A DNA stretch of 64,000 bases from Pycnopodia helianthoides (Eukaryota > Echinodermata > Asteroidea > Forcipulatida > Asteriidae), in assembly GCA_032158295.1 (NCBI GenBank), contig CM063254.1, positions 19,854,147-19,918,146 on the forward strand. Reading direction: 5' to 3'. A program made the translations under genes and the position numbers. This document shows positions 1 to 14,200 of this stretch, in pieces. Each line of letters begins with the position of its first letter. Position 1 is the stretch's first letter. The notes beneath the pieces were generated by a model. It was given only the letters and a program-made list of their open reading frames with translations. It was not told where the DNA came from and did no database searches.

Positions 1-2621
1 ATGCCTAACTTGTTTATCCTCGCAAGTTATCCCAAATTGCTACTCTTTTTAACACCCTGCAGTTTGCACTCGTTCCCCCAACACGCACCCACGCTTGTTT
101 TTTTGTATGCATGCGATAATTGGGTAACAAGTTACTAGCCGGTACATCTAAAGGCCACCGTGTCACCCTAGACCCACCTAGGCACACACCGGCGGCGGAT
201 TGCCTTTGACTCGCTCGCCGCAACTATTAACTTGTTTTCTTAAAACAAGCCCGTTGAGTCACAGGGCAATTTACAATATTATTGATTAGAATAAAAAAAG
301 GGAGTTCAGTATTTGAACTATTTCGCGTAGTGGCGATAAAGTTGTTTCATGGTGTGAAAAGACTGGCCAGTCTATGCTGACTGAAGTAAATGAATTGGTT
401 CTCGGAAGCAGACAAGACGAAATAAACATCAAGCTATTCCCAGTAATACATGTTGTATATGATGTATTCTTGGTTCTGGTAAACATAAAACGTCTGACGA
501 TGACGATGGATGGGTTATCCATTCCTAAATAGCTTACTGATGACTCAGAATGTGATCGTAGATAAGACGGCAAATTTGCTGTAATTGATGTGAATGTTAA
601 AAGCATATAGTCGGTATAAACCAAAACGCTAACATATTTGGCAGACTATTCCGAGATTCCGTTTATGGATTGAGATTTATCAAAACTCTAACAGGCGTCA
701 GACTTTTTGTAACTTTAATTATTAACACATTTTAAAACTTCTAGCGAGGGACCAGAGTGTTTTTTTTCCAAATTAGAAACAAGCTGCTTTAATCGTTGAA
801 TATTTTACTATGGATTTTTTTCAAAGAAGGTTGTATCATAGGGTAACCCATCCTCACATTTGTATACATACCATAATATTAGAAAAGATCAATATTCAAT
901 GTTTAAGGTTATTTCTTGTTCTACAAGCCCACAGCTCAACAATCGGGTGAAACTTCTCCATCTTGTCGAAACTCTAGTTTTATGTCAACAACCCCAGAGT
1001 GACCGCCCCTTACCGACAACAAACCCCCCCACACTAGTCGAATTACAACATCACTCAGCGCTAACCAACGCGTGGATATGCGCTCCATGGCTTTTTGGAA
1101 GTTTCCATTTGGGTCTTAGCTCATCCGTGACTTTCCAATCGTTAGTATGAAATCCTATCGGAGCCAATGGCGCTGGGGATGGCACCAGTTAGTTCCGATT
1201 AAGTACGGGGGCATAACCAGGTCTATCCCCCTCTACAATGTGACGTCAAAGACTAAAGTCATCGAGTCTCTTACGAGCCCCATGTTGACAAGTTTCAACT
1301 TCGACAAAAGTAAAAGGACAGAGAAAACCCAATACTGAGTCTTCTTTTGCATATGTGGTTAATTTTGGGAGTATGTACGTCTACTTCTGCTAAAATATTC
1401 TGAATAAAATAAGATGTATAAAAGAGATAACAGACTTTGCAGATTTATTGTTCAACGTAGTTATTGCTTATTCTGTTTAAATAAGTTTTCATGAAATCTG
1501 TATTTAGCTTAGTATGTGTTCGGCAATTTTGAAACCAAATATAAAAGTAATATTAGACAAAACAAGATCCTGCGAACAGTGAGTGCTTGACGTAATAACA
1601 AACAAAAACAAATTAAGTTTCTTAACATTTTGCTTCTTAAAAAAAAGCCTGTACGACGTATAGGTGAATACAGTGTATTCTCAACAGCAAAAATAGAAAC
1701 AATGTTGTTCTCTCAACAACAACAAAACCCCAAATAATGTGCTTCACTTTGAATGGAATTGAACCTACATTGGTTTTGTCGGGTTGTGTTATATAAAACG
1801 CCTATCTTGAAGGCGTTTGGTAAAAGAAGGAGGTCTAATTACCACAATTTGAGGCTAGTGTTGGCGAGAAATCAACTCAATTATATCAAAACATACAATA
1901 GTGAGTAAGACATTAGCATGGTAATTGCCCATTAGCGTAATCATTTCTACCTCCATGCAATAATCAAAGTGAATACCGCTGAAGTACAATTCCCAGCAAT
2001 TGGTTGTGATTGTAAGCAGCCGGCTACCAATAAGTTATACCCAACGTTAACTGAATTATCATACGCGGGTACCCATGCCTTTCTTTGATCCCGGCCGACT
2101 AATACTATTAGACCATAAGAGCCACAGAGTTCCAATTAAAGCGATCACTGTCTTTACAAAGATCGCTCCCAGATTGTCGTAATTGGATTTGGTCCCTCAT
2201 CAGAACCGCTAATAATTTCCACTTGGACTCACTTGACTTGCAATTATGATCACCACGTGTCATATTCATCGTTACCAATTATGTGTTTAATATATAAACC
2301 ATGTTTAAAAAAAATCACATTTAGAAATCCATCATTATTATAATTAGATATGGTAACTTGCGTTTTGGGGTGATTGTGTTTGGTTTGTAGGAAACGGTAA
2401 TCTAGAATGATGGGATAGTAATTTAGCAAATCGTACAATTTATTTATAACAAAAGGCTTTTGTTTCAAATCACACGAAAAGTCAGAACATTGTTCCAATG
2501 CATTGCTCTATTACAATTTAGCACAAAATGAACCTCAGATTGTTCATACTTGCATGCACAGAGAGCCCAACAGTCAAGAATATGAATAATAATTTATCAA
2601 CATGATAAAAGATGATTACTC
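1..2621. other. Intron / flanking DNA of NK1-like gene, no gene seen
   Basis: AT-rich sequence with only short, uncharacteristic open frames on both strands. I searched the minus strand for the homeobox exon expected downstream of the NK1-like first exon (a WFQNRR-type helix 3) and did not find it, so this stretch is best read as the beginning of a large intron that leaves the window. No tandem repeat or inverted-repeat element stands out. Confidence 0.5.
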
Positions 2622-2623
2622 AC

Positions 2624-3208
2624 CAGAGACGGCTTTGCCTTCTGCATTACACCTAGGCTCCCCGCTGATCCAAGACGTCGACCACGGGTAAGCATTGCCG
2701 GGTGAACTCGCCAGCGGCACCGGGGAAGATGTTGGCCTGACCCGCTGACAATTCTCCACGCTTCGGTCCTCGCAACAGCCGCACGACCGATGTAACTTAG
2801 TCGGGGGCGGACTGTTGAAGTTATTTGGATTCAGGATGTCGACCACGGAAAAAGGAGTAAGTTTGGTGGGTCGAACGAGCGCTGGTGCCGGTGCCATCGC
2901 GTTAGGAGAGGCCCGCTCTCGATGATGATGAACGGGGTTGTTCGGTGGTTGGTGGTGGTTACATTTGTGCGAAACAGATGAGTGATTTGACTCTGAGTTT
3001 GATTCTGGTGATCGGGGTACACTGTGGAAGATGTTTCAGTGTCAGAGTGGATGGAGTCCTGGCTAGGCTCAGTTGAGGGTCCATTTGTGGTACACAACCC
3101 TCCTTGATTCGTATCAGTGTCCATCATCTTCGGATGTATCAGCAAAGACTCACGACTTGGTGTCTCCGCTAGGGGAGGAGTAGCTTCACCCGCTAGATTT
3201 TGAATCAT
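2624..3208 (-). CDS. NK1-like homeobox gene, first coding exon (partial gene)
   Basis: Probable N-terminal exon of an NK1/slouch/Nkx1-type homeodomain repressor. The key evidence is an EH1 (Groucho-binding) motif, read on the minus strand at about 2865-2820: KLTPFSVVDILNPNNFNS. It closely resembles the SFSVLDILDPNKF motif of the Nkx1 family as I remember it. The exon would start at ATG 3208-3206 (MIQNLAGEAT) with a Ser/Thr-rich leader (TNGPSTEPSQDSIHSDTETS) and end at 2624, where a good donor, G|GTGAGT, follows in phase 1. The leader and the EH1 part lie in different frames. The leader frame looks coding down to about 2960, and the EH1 frame looks coding from about 2955 (NHHQPPNNPVHHHRERASPN), so a one-base indel in the ACC/CAC-rich stretch around 2940-2965 is likely. 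Alternatively, translation starts at the internal ATG 2897 (MAPAPALVRP). The homeobox exon is not in the window. Other NK-class genes are possible but fit less well. Confidence 0.6.
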
Positions 3209-6200
3209 CGCACACGAACCTCCAACTTGGTTTTTATCTGGGTGGTTTTATCAACACTCAACTCGACCTGCGCGGAGTAGCAAATGTTGTTGATGTTTCC
3301 AACACAAGGCTGAAGTTTTGTGGAAATTACTCTCTGGCAAGGGCGAAGGGATGGCGTAAGTTCCAACAGTGTTTTGTTTACAGAAGATGTTTCTTGCGCT
3401 TGGAATACAGGCTATAAGAGATGCCGCAAAAATCACAACACGTGCGAATGACGGCTTAATAGAATTTGGTCATGAAGCGCCCAATACAGACCAACTGCAA
3501 CACACTATGATGAGTCTACCCCGCATGCGCAGTGACTCTGAGGAGGCGGGGTTTACGCCAATGCAATGGATCACTTCGCATAATTCGGTTTAGTCATTAG
3601 TGGCGATCGTTTTAATTGGTCGGCAAATTAAGTGTTGTCGCAGGGGGCGACTCTGTGCTGTTGACCCCGGCTCTCTGCTGGCAATTAGCTCGCTAAACAC
3701 CTCGGTGAAAGAAAGTGCCGAGTTTACAATCGTGGGCCTTCCGCTCGATCAAATGCATTTACACAGTTGCCTGTTCTCAAAGCAATCTACCCTGCATTTT
3801 GCATTCTGTTAAATCCCTACCCAAAATAATAGAGTCATAAGTGAACATGGCTTTTCATGGAGGTTGGTTTGAGATCAAAGGGTTGCCGCTTGACACTCGT
3901 TCGAATTGGCAGCGTTCAGTGAGTTTCTCCTAAGCGAAGGAACGGCTGCCCAGTGTTTATTGTTCAGTCTTAAGAACCCAATGAAATGGGTCGATGGGTG
4001 AAACTGGAACGCTGAAAATATCACCGTCACCCATAACCATCAAAACAGGAACAACAATATTGGTGTGATGTTTATTGGCAAAGTAGCAGTGTCGCAAACT
4101 GATGCCATTAAGCCATTAGCTTTTTTTTTTATTACCTCGGCCATAAGTTATCAGAGCATAAGAGACAGAGAAAACACATCAAGATTTCTTTTACCGTTAA
4201 ATTTTATTTGGACTCCTCTTTCTCAAGTTGTCGGCAAAGACCGCATCTACGACGGGCTTTGTCGGGGGCAGTTGAGAGTGATTTAGCATGCATGGCGGAC
4301 CATCAGAATTCGCCAAGAATCGATAAAATTGTTTTCAGAACATTTATCCAATCGACTTCTCCTCGCTTTTAATTTCACGAAAAGCAATTATTCGCAGTAG
4401 AAAGCATAATTCTTTTGATGGCATCACTAGAGAGTCATCTCGCCCGGCCGTGTTTTCTTTTTTTCCCCACTGGCGATCAGCAAATCACGCTAAAAGCTCC
4501 CCCGTTCTGCGCGGCCGGCGCACGGACGAAAGTGTGCTCCGACCGGAATTGAAGGATACATAAATTCATTAGATATTGAAAACGAGGCAATTATTGGGGA
4601 ATCAATGCATATGGGGAATTAAGTCGGGACAGACAATGAGGTCATAGACAGGAAGAAAGAGACCGCCTTGGCACAAACTCACTAGCTTGATGAATGCTAA
4701 TAAGAAAACAGCTCGGGTGTGTGTGTGTGTGCAAATGGAGTGTTATTGCAAGATGGGATTTAAGGTACTACAGGCTGGCCGAGCAAACACAGTGTGTAAT
4801 TGATAGATGTAATCCTATTCAACGCAGCCACCACCCTTACACCGTCCCATTCTCCCTGTCCACGGCCAAACTGGACACACCACTCCAAGTATATAGGATC
4901 ATACAGAGCCAATTATTCCAAGCTGATTTTCACCAAGGTGATAAAAAGGAATTATCCCTAGATCTACCAACTCCAAGTCGACAACAAAACAGGCAATCCA
5001 TTCTGCTTAACCAATGAGCAATGATACGACCCACATCACAGGCTGGGTTGCCGCTAACCAAACCCCACAACAACAGCCTCCAAAATTGCCCTCCTTTCTC
5101 TAGCTAAATACCTTCTGAATAACCCCCTTTGGCCCTCACAGGGTTGCCGCATCGTGCTGTTTTCTTGGCTTTTCTCTCCCCTGGTTTGGGTGTCACCCAC
5201 AACCTGACAATTAGACACGGCAACATCACAAGAATATTAATGACTCTGCAACAAGCAGAACAATTTTGGATTTACCGCACAACAAGAAACAAGCGTCCGG
5301 GAAAAAATAACAAAGTACGGGGGTTTGAGTCGAGCCATCCCTTGCAATAGAACTAGGTGTCAATTGGGTTTGGGAGACCAATTTCACAGGACAAAAGGCT
5401 AATTAAATAGATCGTGGTGTTAATTACAGAGTGTGTAACAACAGTGTAAAGAAGCCTATGAACGCTCGCTTCATGAAATTGCATTAAGTAATGCGTACTG
5501 TAAGGATCACTGTTGAGTCACAGACTAGACATGATGCAGAAATGCATCTTAATCGAATGTCTTGAGACTTTCTTAGTTGGCATGGCATGCATGAATAAAA
5601 GTGGTTTTTAAATAGTCAAATGTGTAATCTGTCAACATCAAGCGCAAAGTAAAGGACCTTCAAAACGGTCTGCCCTGATGAGACTCAAATATATTCTTAA
5701 AAAGACTCGACAACTGTCTGAAACCTCATCAAGAATGATTTACTTATTTACTCGTCTTTATATTAGTATAATTTTCTTAGGTTTTATGAACAATATTTTA
5801 GGTATTAACTGACTCATGTATTATATTTCATATTAAAGCTTTCAGGTAATATTAGCATAACCGTTGCAGAAAAGTTGAGCGTAAATGTTTTTGAGAATTC
5901 ATAGAATTTGAGAATCTGCTGCCAAACTAATCAATATCGGATGTACATAAGGCCGGTGTTGATCCAGTATTGTCAGTTTTGGTATCACATTTAAAAAAAA
6001 ATAATCCATGCTAACAAACATTATCATCGTCACACACAAATGTACTGTATTACATTATTGTCTTGTACTCTAGTCTTGTATTGTTATATTTTACTCTTGT
6101 CTTGAATTCCTCTCTTTTATTCTTGTCTTGAACTATTGTCTTGAGTTATTGCATTGTAATCTTGTCTTGCATTGTTATATTTTGTTCTTGTTTTATATTC

Positions 6201-9200
6201 TTGTCTTGCTCCTGGACGAACGTTATGAGGATCGAAGTTCAATCCGGATCCAATCCCAGACTGCGATGGATGTCTGATCGGAGAACACATACACTCACAC
6301 ATAAAATGGCTACGAATCATAGATGTGTGTTTAACAACCGTGCCACGAAATCTGCAAAACTTACTAATATGAGGAAAATATAACAACACTCCACTCCCTT
6401 TTATTAGAAAAGTTTACATCAAAAAAACGTTTTGGTTCGCAATCTCCTATTCTAAAGCGTGGATTTATCTTCTGAGTGGTATTTATTTTTAAACACGTTT
6501 ATTGACTGTCATAAAGCAATAAACTAAAGCATATGACCTGATCTACAAAAAGACAGTTGTGACCTTTTAGCTAAAGAAATGTGAACATGTTCTTTCATAG
6601 ATGATCTACAGTAGAAATGAAACTATTGAGTGAATGAGTACACGGAAACATCACCTAGCACAACACGTGGCAATAGTTAGACTAGTAGCTAGTAAGTCGC
6701 CTTGCTCCTTGGTGCGAGGCGTGAAGGCGGCTAGTATGAACCGACCAGTCTACCAAACCGTCCTCACCGAGTCACTTCGGGCCCTCGGAAACCGGTGAAA
6801 CTCTACCCAGTGATAATTACCAGAATGTGTTGGCTGTTTGGAGAACGGGGACTTTTAATGGGGGAAATGTTGGGCTTTTCATCAAATTCCTTTGAGAGTA
6901 TGTATCGGTAGAACTGATAGGTCTAACAGCACGTTGAATGTTAAATCCTGGTTTGTTTTTTCAGGTTGAAGCGAAGTGAGAAACTTTGAATTTTATAACT
7001 TGCTTGTAAAATGAAATCCTTGAACTAAGAGGTTCATAGTCAAAGCATATCTCATAGAGATCATAACTCCAAATCTTCTTACAGTTCCAACCCTGAAACA
7101 TGAACTAGGCTACGCAATTCTCACACAATACAGGAACGAATTACTCACACTACCGGCACCCTTTCGGTACAGGAAATTGCCGTTTTGCATCAAGATCAAC
7201 TTAAATTCTCATATTCAAGTTATAATTCTATTTATAACTCATGTTTAGGCTATGATAAATTAGCAAGAAAACAACCCAACGTCTTGAAGACTTGTAAATG
7301 CCAGATCAGATTCCAACAGAATATCCTCCGATGACATTAAGATATATCATGTGATGTCATCACAACGAAGACATCACTCTTCATGTCCGGCCAATGTTTT
7401 TAGAAATCAGACCCCTTTATACCCCGTGCATCAATTCGCCATTATTAAACTATAAGTTTGCTGAGATATAATATTGCATTCAGAAATCACAATTCAACAC
7501 ATTATTACAAGGAATGTCTTCTATTGACACTGTTCTGTCTTGACAGTGTTATCGTTCCTCGTCGTGTAAATCAAGGGCGGTCATTGACTGTTGAAGTGTC
7601 CATGAATAGCAGACGATATCCGGTGGTAGTAAGTTGCTTCAATCTGCAGACAATATCTCCCGCCCCCCAAAAAACACCTCTGCATGGTACGCGCCAAAAT
7701 TCCCTTTCAATCACTATCATTCATCGCCATCACAATTTACTGATTATTAGCAAACCCTTATTTGCCCAATTACATCCAATCAAAACCATCATAGTCTGGT
7801 TACAGTCCGAAGGACAACCAGCTGAAGTGATCTGGTGTAGATGAGGCCAGTTTGGGTCCGAACCACGTCCTTGAAGCGAGTCCCCAATAATTCCAAGCGG
7901 ACTCATTTGAATCGATGCAACATTTTTGGCGATATTCAAAGACTGAACGTGGTTCAGCAAGGACGTATAAAACCAAAGAATGTTATGATTTTTGCTCCTG
8001 TCTTCGTTATATCGTATGCTTTATATTTTATGTTGTAAGCATATACTTGGACATGCATAGAAATAAACCACATTCATATAAATGTAATGAATCGACTTGG
8101 GAATGTACTAACACATATTGCACCTGCTTGAATGTGCGTTTATGCAATGCACCTCGAAAATCCAAATGAAGATAAATAAATGTGTTGGTTTTTACAAGAT
8201 CCAAGTAACTCTTGGATTATTTTAAGATTCTTGTTTCTGATGATAGCCGATTGAACCTTCTGACAGGACTAAAAGCTTTAGGGTAAGCTTACTCCCCCAC
8301 CACTACAGCAAGAAATAATCAAATAGTATAATTTTTTACAATCATTTTATCAGCCAGAAATAGGTCTGTGTGTCACAAAATGCCCGTTGGAGAGATTAGT
8401 TTCATTCTAACCTACTCAACACACTCTGTTTGTTTTTACAATTCTGGTGAAATTGCCATCCAATTTACCTCCTTAATCCTGTTAAATGAGCTAATATTTT
8501 GTATCCTGCTCCAAAACTGGATTTTAAACCAAAAAGGGACTCCACGAGCAGCAACTACCATCCAATTTCCCTACTCGTTCTATATACGGGGAAACCGTTG
8601 CGTGCCCGAGGCAGGGAATGGTCGGCCTGGCCTGGCGTCCGCCGCTCGGCATGCCTGCCGATCGGCGGTAGGCACCCCATACCTTTGATTTTACACACCT
8701 CACCTCAGGCCGTATCGGCTGAGCCTTTGAAATTACCAACTCCGCCACAAGAAAACACCAGGCATCATTCAAGATTTCTCCCTTGCATACACCCGTAAAA
8801 AGTCGTGTTTGCTGGCCTGATAGAGCCAGTCAGCCTATGGCCACGAATATGAACCAAGATGCTGCCAAAATAACCGTATTATATCGGTAAGTTCCACAGG
8901 ACCAATGGAGGGGAAAATGTTAGAAATTGATCGGCTATTAGTGTTCATTACTAAGTGAAACGCCGCCGATGTATACAACCAACTTCTCGCCCGAGTCGAT
9001 TTCAGAGGCTAACATTTGGTCGCGGTACTGAGATTGGACTCTTATGACAACCAGAGTGTATTGAACTGCTGGATAAAGCATTTATATTGCAGAATAAAAT
9101 TAATTGGTTTTGTTAAAAAGAAATAACTAATGTGATTGATAGTTTACATGATAGACTTTGCAGAATAAAACGATATTATTTTGTTGAATATAAATCACTA

Positions 9201-10831
9201 GTTACATTTCGCCAACGCTGCGTGGCATTTCTCAGATAATTTACCCAAAAGTAAACAATCATGAATACGTCTGTCCTAGAAATAAGAGTTCACGTTTTAT
9301 GCACAATTACAAGTTGAAATTTGGGAGATGCATTTGTCTCAAGAATAAGCAATAATTAAAAAAAATGAACTCTTAAAACAATGGCGTTCTAATTTAAAAT
9401 TTGCGCTTATCCTTCCACAGAAGCGTTGACTTTTTGCGCCCTCTTTTGATTCATTATTCTTAATAAGACGAGGCTGGGTCAAGGGTTACAATTTAATCAA
9501 GCTATTCTTTAGAAAAAAAGTTCCACCATATTATAGGCCTGTCACCTAAAGGAAAGTGAATTACTGGTAAATCGGTGGATAAACCTACTATAATATCAAT
9601 CTCATTATTTTAATAACATGATTTATGTTCGACGAAAATGGTAGACAACAGAGCTTACTGGATACGAAATCTCAACCATGTAAGATCGTCACTGGGCACT
9701 TTCAGTGTTTGACGAGGGTCTCTAGTTATACATGAAACATTGTTCATACTTTGCAAGCATTGCAGTATTGTTTTAACAGCAGGGTCTCCTCGGATAAGTA
9801 AAAACTACAATACTGTCACAATAACGTGCACATGAGGAGAGGTCCGTCAACCAAGTAAGTCATGTATCTAGAAATTCAACCTTGGGCGAGACAGAGCGAG
9901 ACTTGGTAGATTTACAATATTACACGGAACAAAGATTTCCGTAGCGTTCAACGAGCCGTAAAATGAAGTGAACACTCAGACAATGACATGTCCATATTGT
10001 GGCATTTTCACTTTGGAAATAAGCCGTTGCCTTACTTTGTATTCCTTTATTATGAAAAATAATGTGTCCTTAAGTAGAGCTATTATTACTAATCCGTCAT
10101 TTCCTCTGTAATCTATTATGAGTTATAAGTGACCGACAAATACAATAACTGTATTATTTATTTACAGGTCAGTAAGTGCGGTCGGTAAAAAGGATCAGAA
10201 AATAGGTTTGATTGTTCTCTCCATTCTGAAGCCCACTTAAATCTCAGCCCCTTTTTAACGATTTAAACAAGTCCATGAAAGTGAAGTTTATAAGCCTTGA
10301 TTTGACCGCTAAAGACAGCTGGCTGTGTACCGCACACGTGCTCAACAGTAGCAGCGGGTCTTTCATGTTTTAATTGCATTCTAGATTGAAAATGCTAATT
10401 AAAAAAGGTGAATAACTTATTGGTAACATAGACCCATAAAGGGTTGATGGTCAAACCAATGTTTTTTTTTCACAAGTCGTTTTTGTTAGGCTGTGTTAAT
10501 TAGACTAAGTTTCAATTAATGTCAATTTTCTCTGATTAGTTGTTTTGTTTTTTTGGACAAACACTAAGTCCAGACGTAACTCTGACACTAAACCTCCTCA
10601 TTAAGGCGTTAATTAAATTACATTCGCATCATAAACACATGACCTATGACCTCAAGCTATGAACGTTAATGCCGAATGGTGTTTCACATAAATTTCGTAA
10701 GTCATGTTTTTTGTTTTACCCCGGTGTGTTTTTAAGACAATGCCTTTCACTATTTTTGTGGACAAGTGTGAAGTTTTCTTTCAGTACTAATATACTAGTC
10801 ATCACTTACACAGAGATAAACCAGTACACGT
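3209..10831. other. Gene-poor interval upstream of NK1-like exon
   Basis: No supported gene. The first few hundred bases (about 3240-3720) are richer in GC and CpG than the surroundings, as expected for the 5' flank or promoter side of the minus-strand NK1-like gene. Other relatively GC-rich, non-repetitive blocks are at about 4440-4550, 6690-6800 and 8600-8720. A GT microsatellite is at 4717-4732, and a degenerate TTCTTGTCTTG-type simple repeat is listed separately. The open frames here show no recognisable domain or splice context. Confidence 0.45.
6058..6212. repeat. Degenerate TTCTTGTCTTG simple repeat
   Basis: About 150 bp are built from imperfect repeats of a T-rich 10-20 nt unit (variants of ATTCTTGTCTTG, ATTGTTATATTTT, AACTATTGTCTTG). 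The copies are diverged and the period is irregular, so this is an old minisatellite-like tract. The short open frames that cross it on both strands come from the repeat and are not evidence of coding. Confidence 0.7.
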
Positions 10832-11230
10832 TTAAAGGAACATTAGGGGCCTACAGAATTGGTAAGACAAAACTTGTAAAATATACTTTTTGATCACAGA
10901 TTTACATAAAACTTACACGATCTAATGATGATGATAGTAGAAAACATCCCTTGAAATATTTCTGTCTGAAATGCCATATTTGATGAGAAATGAATAAACT
11001 AATTTTCCGATTGGAGTTTATCGCTCAGTGAGCTTTTTTATTCATTTGCTGAATATGATTTCATGCAAATGTGTAATCGGTTTTTCACTATTTTCTCGTG
11101 ACCCAGATGGCCGATCGATCTCAAACTTCTACAGGTTTGTCAATCTATGTATATGGTGGATTACATAAAGTGCTTACACTGCCAGCAACTGTTTTGTTAG
11201 CAAAAAAACAATTCTGTAATGTTCCTTTAA
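10832..11230. mobile_element. TTAA-flanked MITE, family A, copy 1
   Basis: A 0.4 kb non-coding element with terminal inverted repeats. The left end is TTAA-AGGAACATTA...CAGAATTGG, with a small insertion inside the TIR, and the right end is CAATTCTGTAATGTTCC-TTTAA. The TTAA at both ends fits a piggyBac-like target preference. It is nearly identical over its whole length to 24402-24799. The interior carries the segment TTTTCACTATTTTCTCGTGA found in several other elements of this window. It is non-autonomous, with no coding capacity. Confidence 0.85.
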
Positions 11231-14200
11231 CCAGTGACGTCACTGCATTCCTCTGTCGATTGGATCCTACCTGATCAACGAGTTCATTGACCGGCCCCGA
11301 AAGTTAACGGGTGGAGTTTACACAATGTTAAAGAGTCATGAACAATCGTATAATCCATATGCAATCAATTAAAACCATTTTAAAGGGTAATCTAATGATT
11401 CAAATGCAGATATCTAAAAGTAGACTTCCTAAAATGACTAATTTATTCAATTTGCGATCTGTCTCAATCGAAGTAGTTTGAATTGTGGGCGATTTAAAGA
11501 CATTGGACAAGAACTCCGTGGTTCACAGAAAAGTACGGGTGGTTAGTTAGGTATGTAGGCGTCTGTATAACTGTAAAATAGGAAGACAATTCTAAATAAT
11601 TAATATGTTTACAAACAATATGGTAACTTTCCACCAAAACCATTTCATACAAAGCATATAGACGACAAACAATAGTTACAATATAGCCTACGTGTTCAAG
11701 GTCTGCAAAACAATTTTCATCAGTGTGTTATGTTTTACAACCAATTTCAGGCAAACGTATGACAACTGCATACTGTATACAATTTGTCACAAAGTCATTC
11801 CTGAAACAAAGACTTCCTGAAGTTCAGTCTCAAGCTCAGGAAAATCTTGCATATGGAACCCATCTTTTGCCGCTAAATCCCTTCTGTGTCTAAAGTGACG
11901 TCTTGGATTTAACACGGGTGTAATTCACGGATGTCACGTCCTTACGGAGCCGGTAAACTCGCAGCATTTACCCCCTTGAGACACCCTATCTGTCACTCGC
12001 CAAATCAAGGCGAACAACCAAACCGTCTTTGGTGGTATAATAAGAAAAACCACAATAATCAAAAGACCGAGAAATCAGGGTGCTCTCGTGCCTTTAGCCT
12101 ACCGGGCGTCGCGCCCGCTGACACGGCCAGAGATCAGGCTTTGATTTGGAGACCTCGGCTGCTTTTGAACACATGTGACTGCAGGCGTATTATTTATAGA
12201 GGGATAAAATATCACTGTGGATGATTGTGGGTCTATTTTGGAATCGATTGGAGATGTTATCTGTACTTTGGCGGTGCCGAAGTGGGAAAAATAACAGCTT
12301 TATTGGTGAATTAACCTTTGCCATGTTCTGCTTATTCTCACATAGATTAGGACTGGTGGCACGATTAGGTGTTTCAATTAATGCATATGCACACTATATG
12401 CATCTGGATTATCAATAGTCGGCTAGTCGGCAGTCTGACCGTAAATTGGTTCTCTTTATGATGGAATATGCAGTAAAAGAAGAGAGTTTTGGTGTAAATG
12501 CAGATATTCTCAAGCATTATAAGATGGTATTTTCAACTCTGGTAAAAAGAAGATGCCTTACTCAATTGAACATGGAGGTAGAAAATTGTCAACCTCCTTG
12601 ATTGAATCATCAAGTTATTTTCACAAGGCTAAGCAGCTTTATCCATACACGATATGGGCTAAATTATAAAACAAGTTTTATGTCAAAATGTCTTGCAAGA
12701 AATACTTCTTAATTTTCAAGATTATCATCAAGTAGATTGCTTGACAATGTTGTACTTTTTCTCATCATCATCATATATCATCATTGCTCATAACCGCATG
12801 CCTAAACTGATCTTATAGAATGGGTTTATTGCCACTAAGCTTTGCAGATATATGGAGGTTTTCTCGTCTAATTCAAGATTGGAATTCGAGGGTCCATTTT
12901 CTTTGAGGTGTAGTTTTGGAATCGACCCACCACGCCAGGAATGTCACCCGCTGCTTTCCAGCCCAGCGGTACGATACCCGCTCCCCTACCGAGCCAGAAG
13001 TCGCTGTAAATTACAACATTGTTACAACGGAGATTCGGCATATCAATTGTTGGTCATTTTAGAAGGGGACATTATTCACATCAGATTTCACAACTGGAGT
13101 GCGGTTTCTGCAAAATCAAATATATCTATTTCGAGGGGGTTGGAAGACTATTTTTCGGAATCTACGAGCGAGTCTTGAGTTCACTGACAGCAAGCACAAG
13201 TTATTGCATTACATACCATGACTCAACTATTACACCTTGAGTTTCCTTCGATGCAAAAGAAGACCATTTCTAGTAGATACAAATTTGCATTATTAAATAG
13301 TAACCCAAAAGAAACCTTTTAAAACAAACATTATTCTACCTTCCCTAGTCTACACCCAACATCGAAAAATACACCAGAAACCCAAACTTTAAGCACCTAG
13401 ACAGTCATTGCAAGAAGTAACCTGAGATTTTCCATTTAGTGTTTTGAAATCTGACCATTTCAAAACGTTCGTCTATAAATACTAACTCAAGAATATAATT
13501 TTACCATTGAAAACAAAAACTAGACCTCGTACACCTGCGCATGTTTTCCTCTAAACCCAAAAGATCTACGGCTTTCTTTCTCCTCTAACTCCAGGTCTGA
13601 CACTGCAGGGCAATCTCAGCGTGGTCTCAGGCAGCTGATTGGTATTCAATGACTCCAGAAAACTCACTACAGACCCGTACAGAATAACTCTCTCCTAATC
13701 ATCATGATTATTCAGAATTCGAGATGCTTTTCAGTCATTATTTACGAAAGAAAAGGTGACTAAGATGTCATTGTGTATATAATTGCCTACCAGCTACTGT
13801 ATTGTAGCTTTTATCAACACAAACACAAACATAATATTCTTGTAAGGCGTTGACAAACTTGTTCTGTTATAAGCACTTATTGTTTTAACACTTCTATACT
13901 TCATGAATGGATGTACTCTTTCAGAGCCAACACCACTTCCCTGCAGCGGGGATTCAGACGGTTGTGACCGGTCGTCTAGCCGTGGTTAGAGACGGGTCAC
14001 TCCGGACATTTCTAGTAACGAGTTCAAACACCTTGATCTCAGTCATGGTATTCGGTTGCCTAGCAATCAGACAGCAGTCTGTCACGTTTTGTGGTTAATC
14101 TAAAATATTTGCCTTTTATTTTTAGAAGTGAACATTGAGTTACAATTATGGATTTAGATGTAGGGCCTGTGTAATGATACGTGTATAGGCTTACAACATG

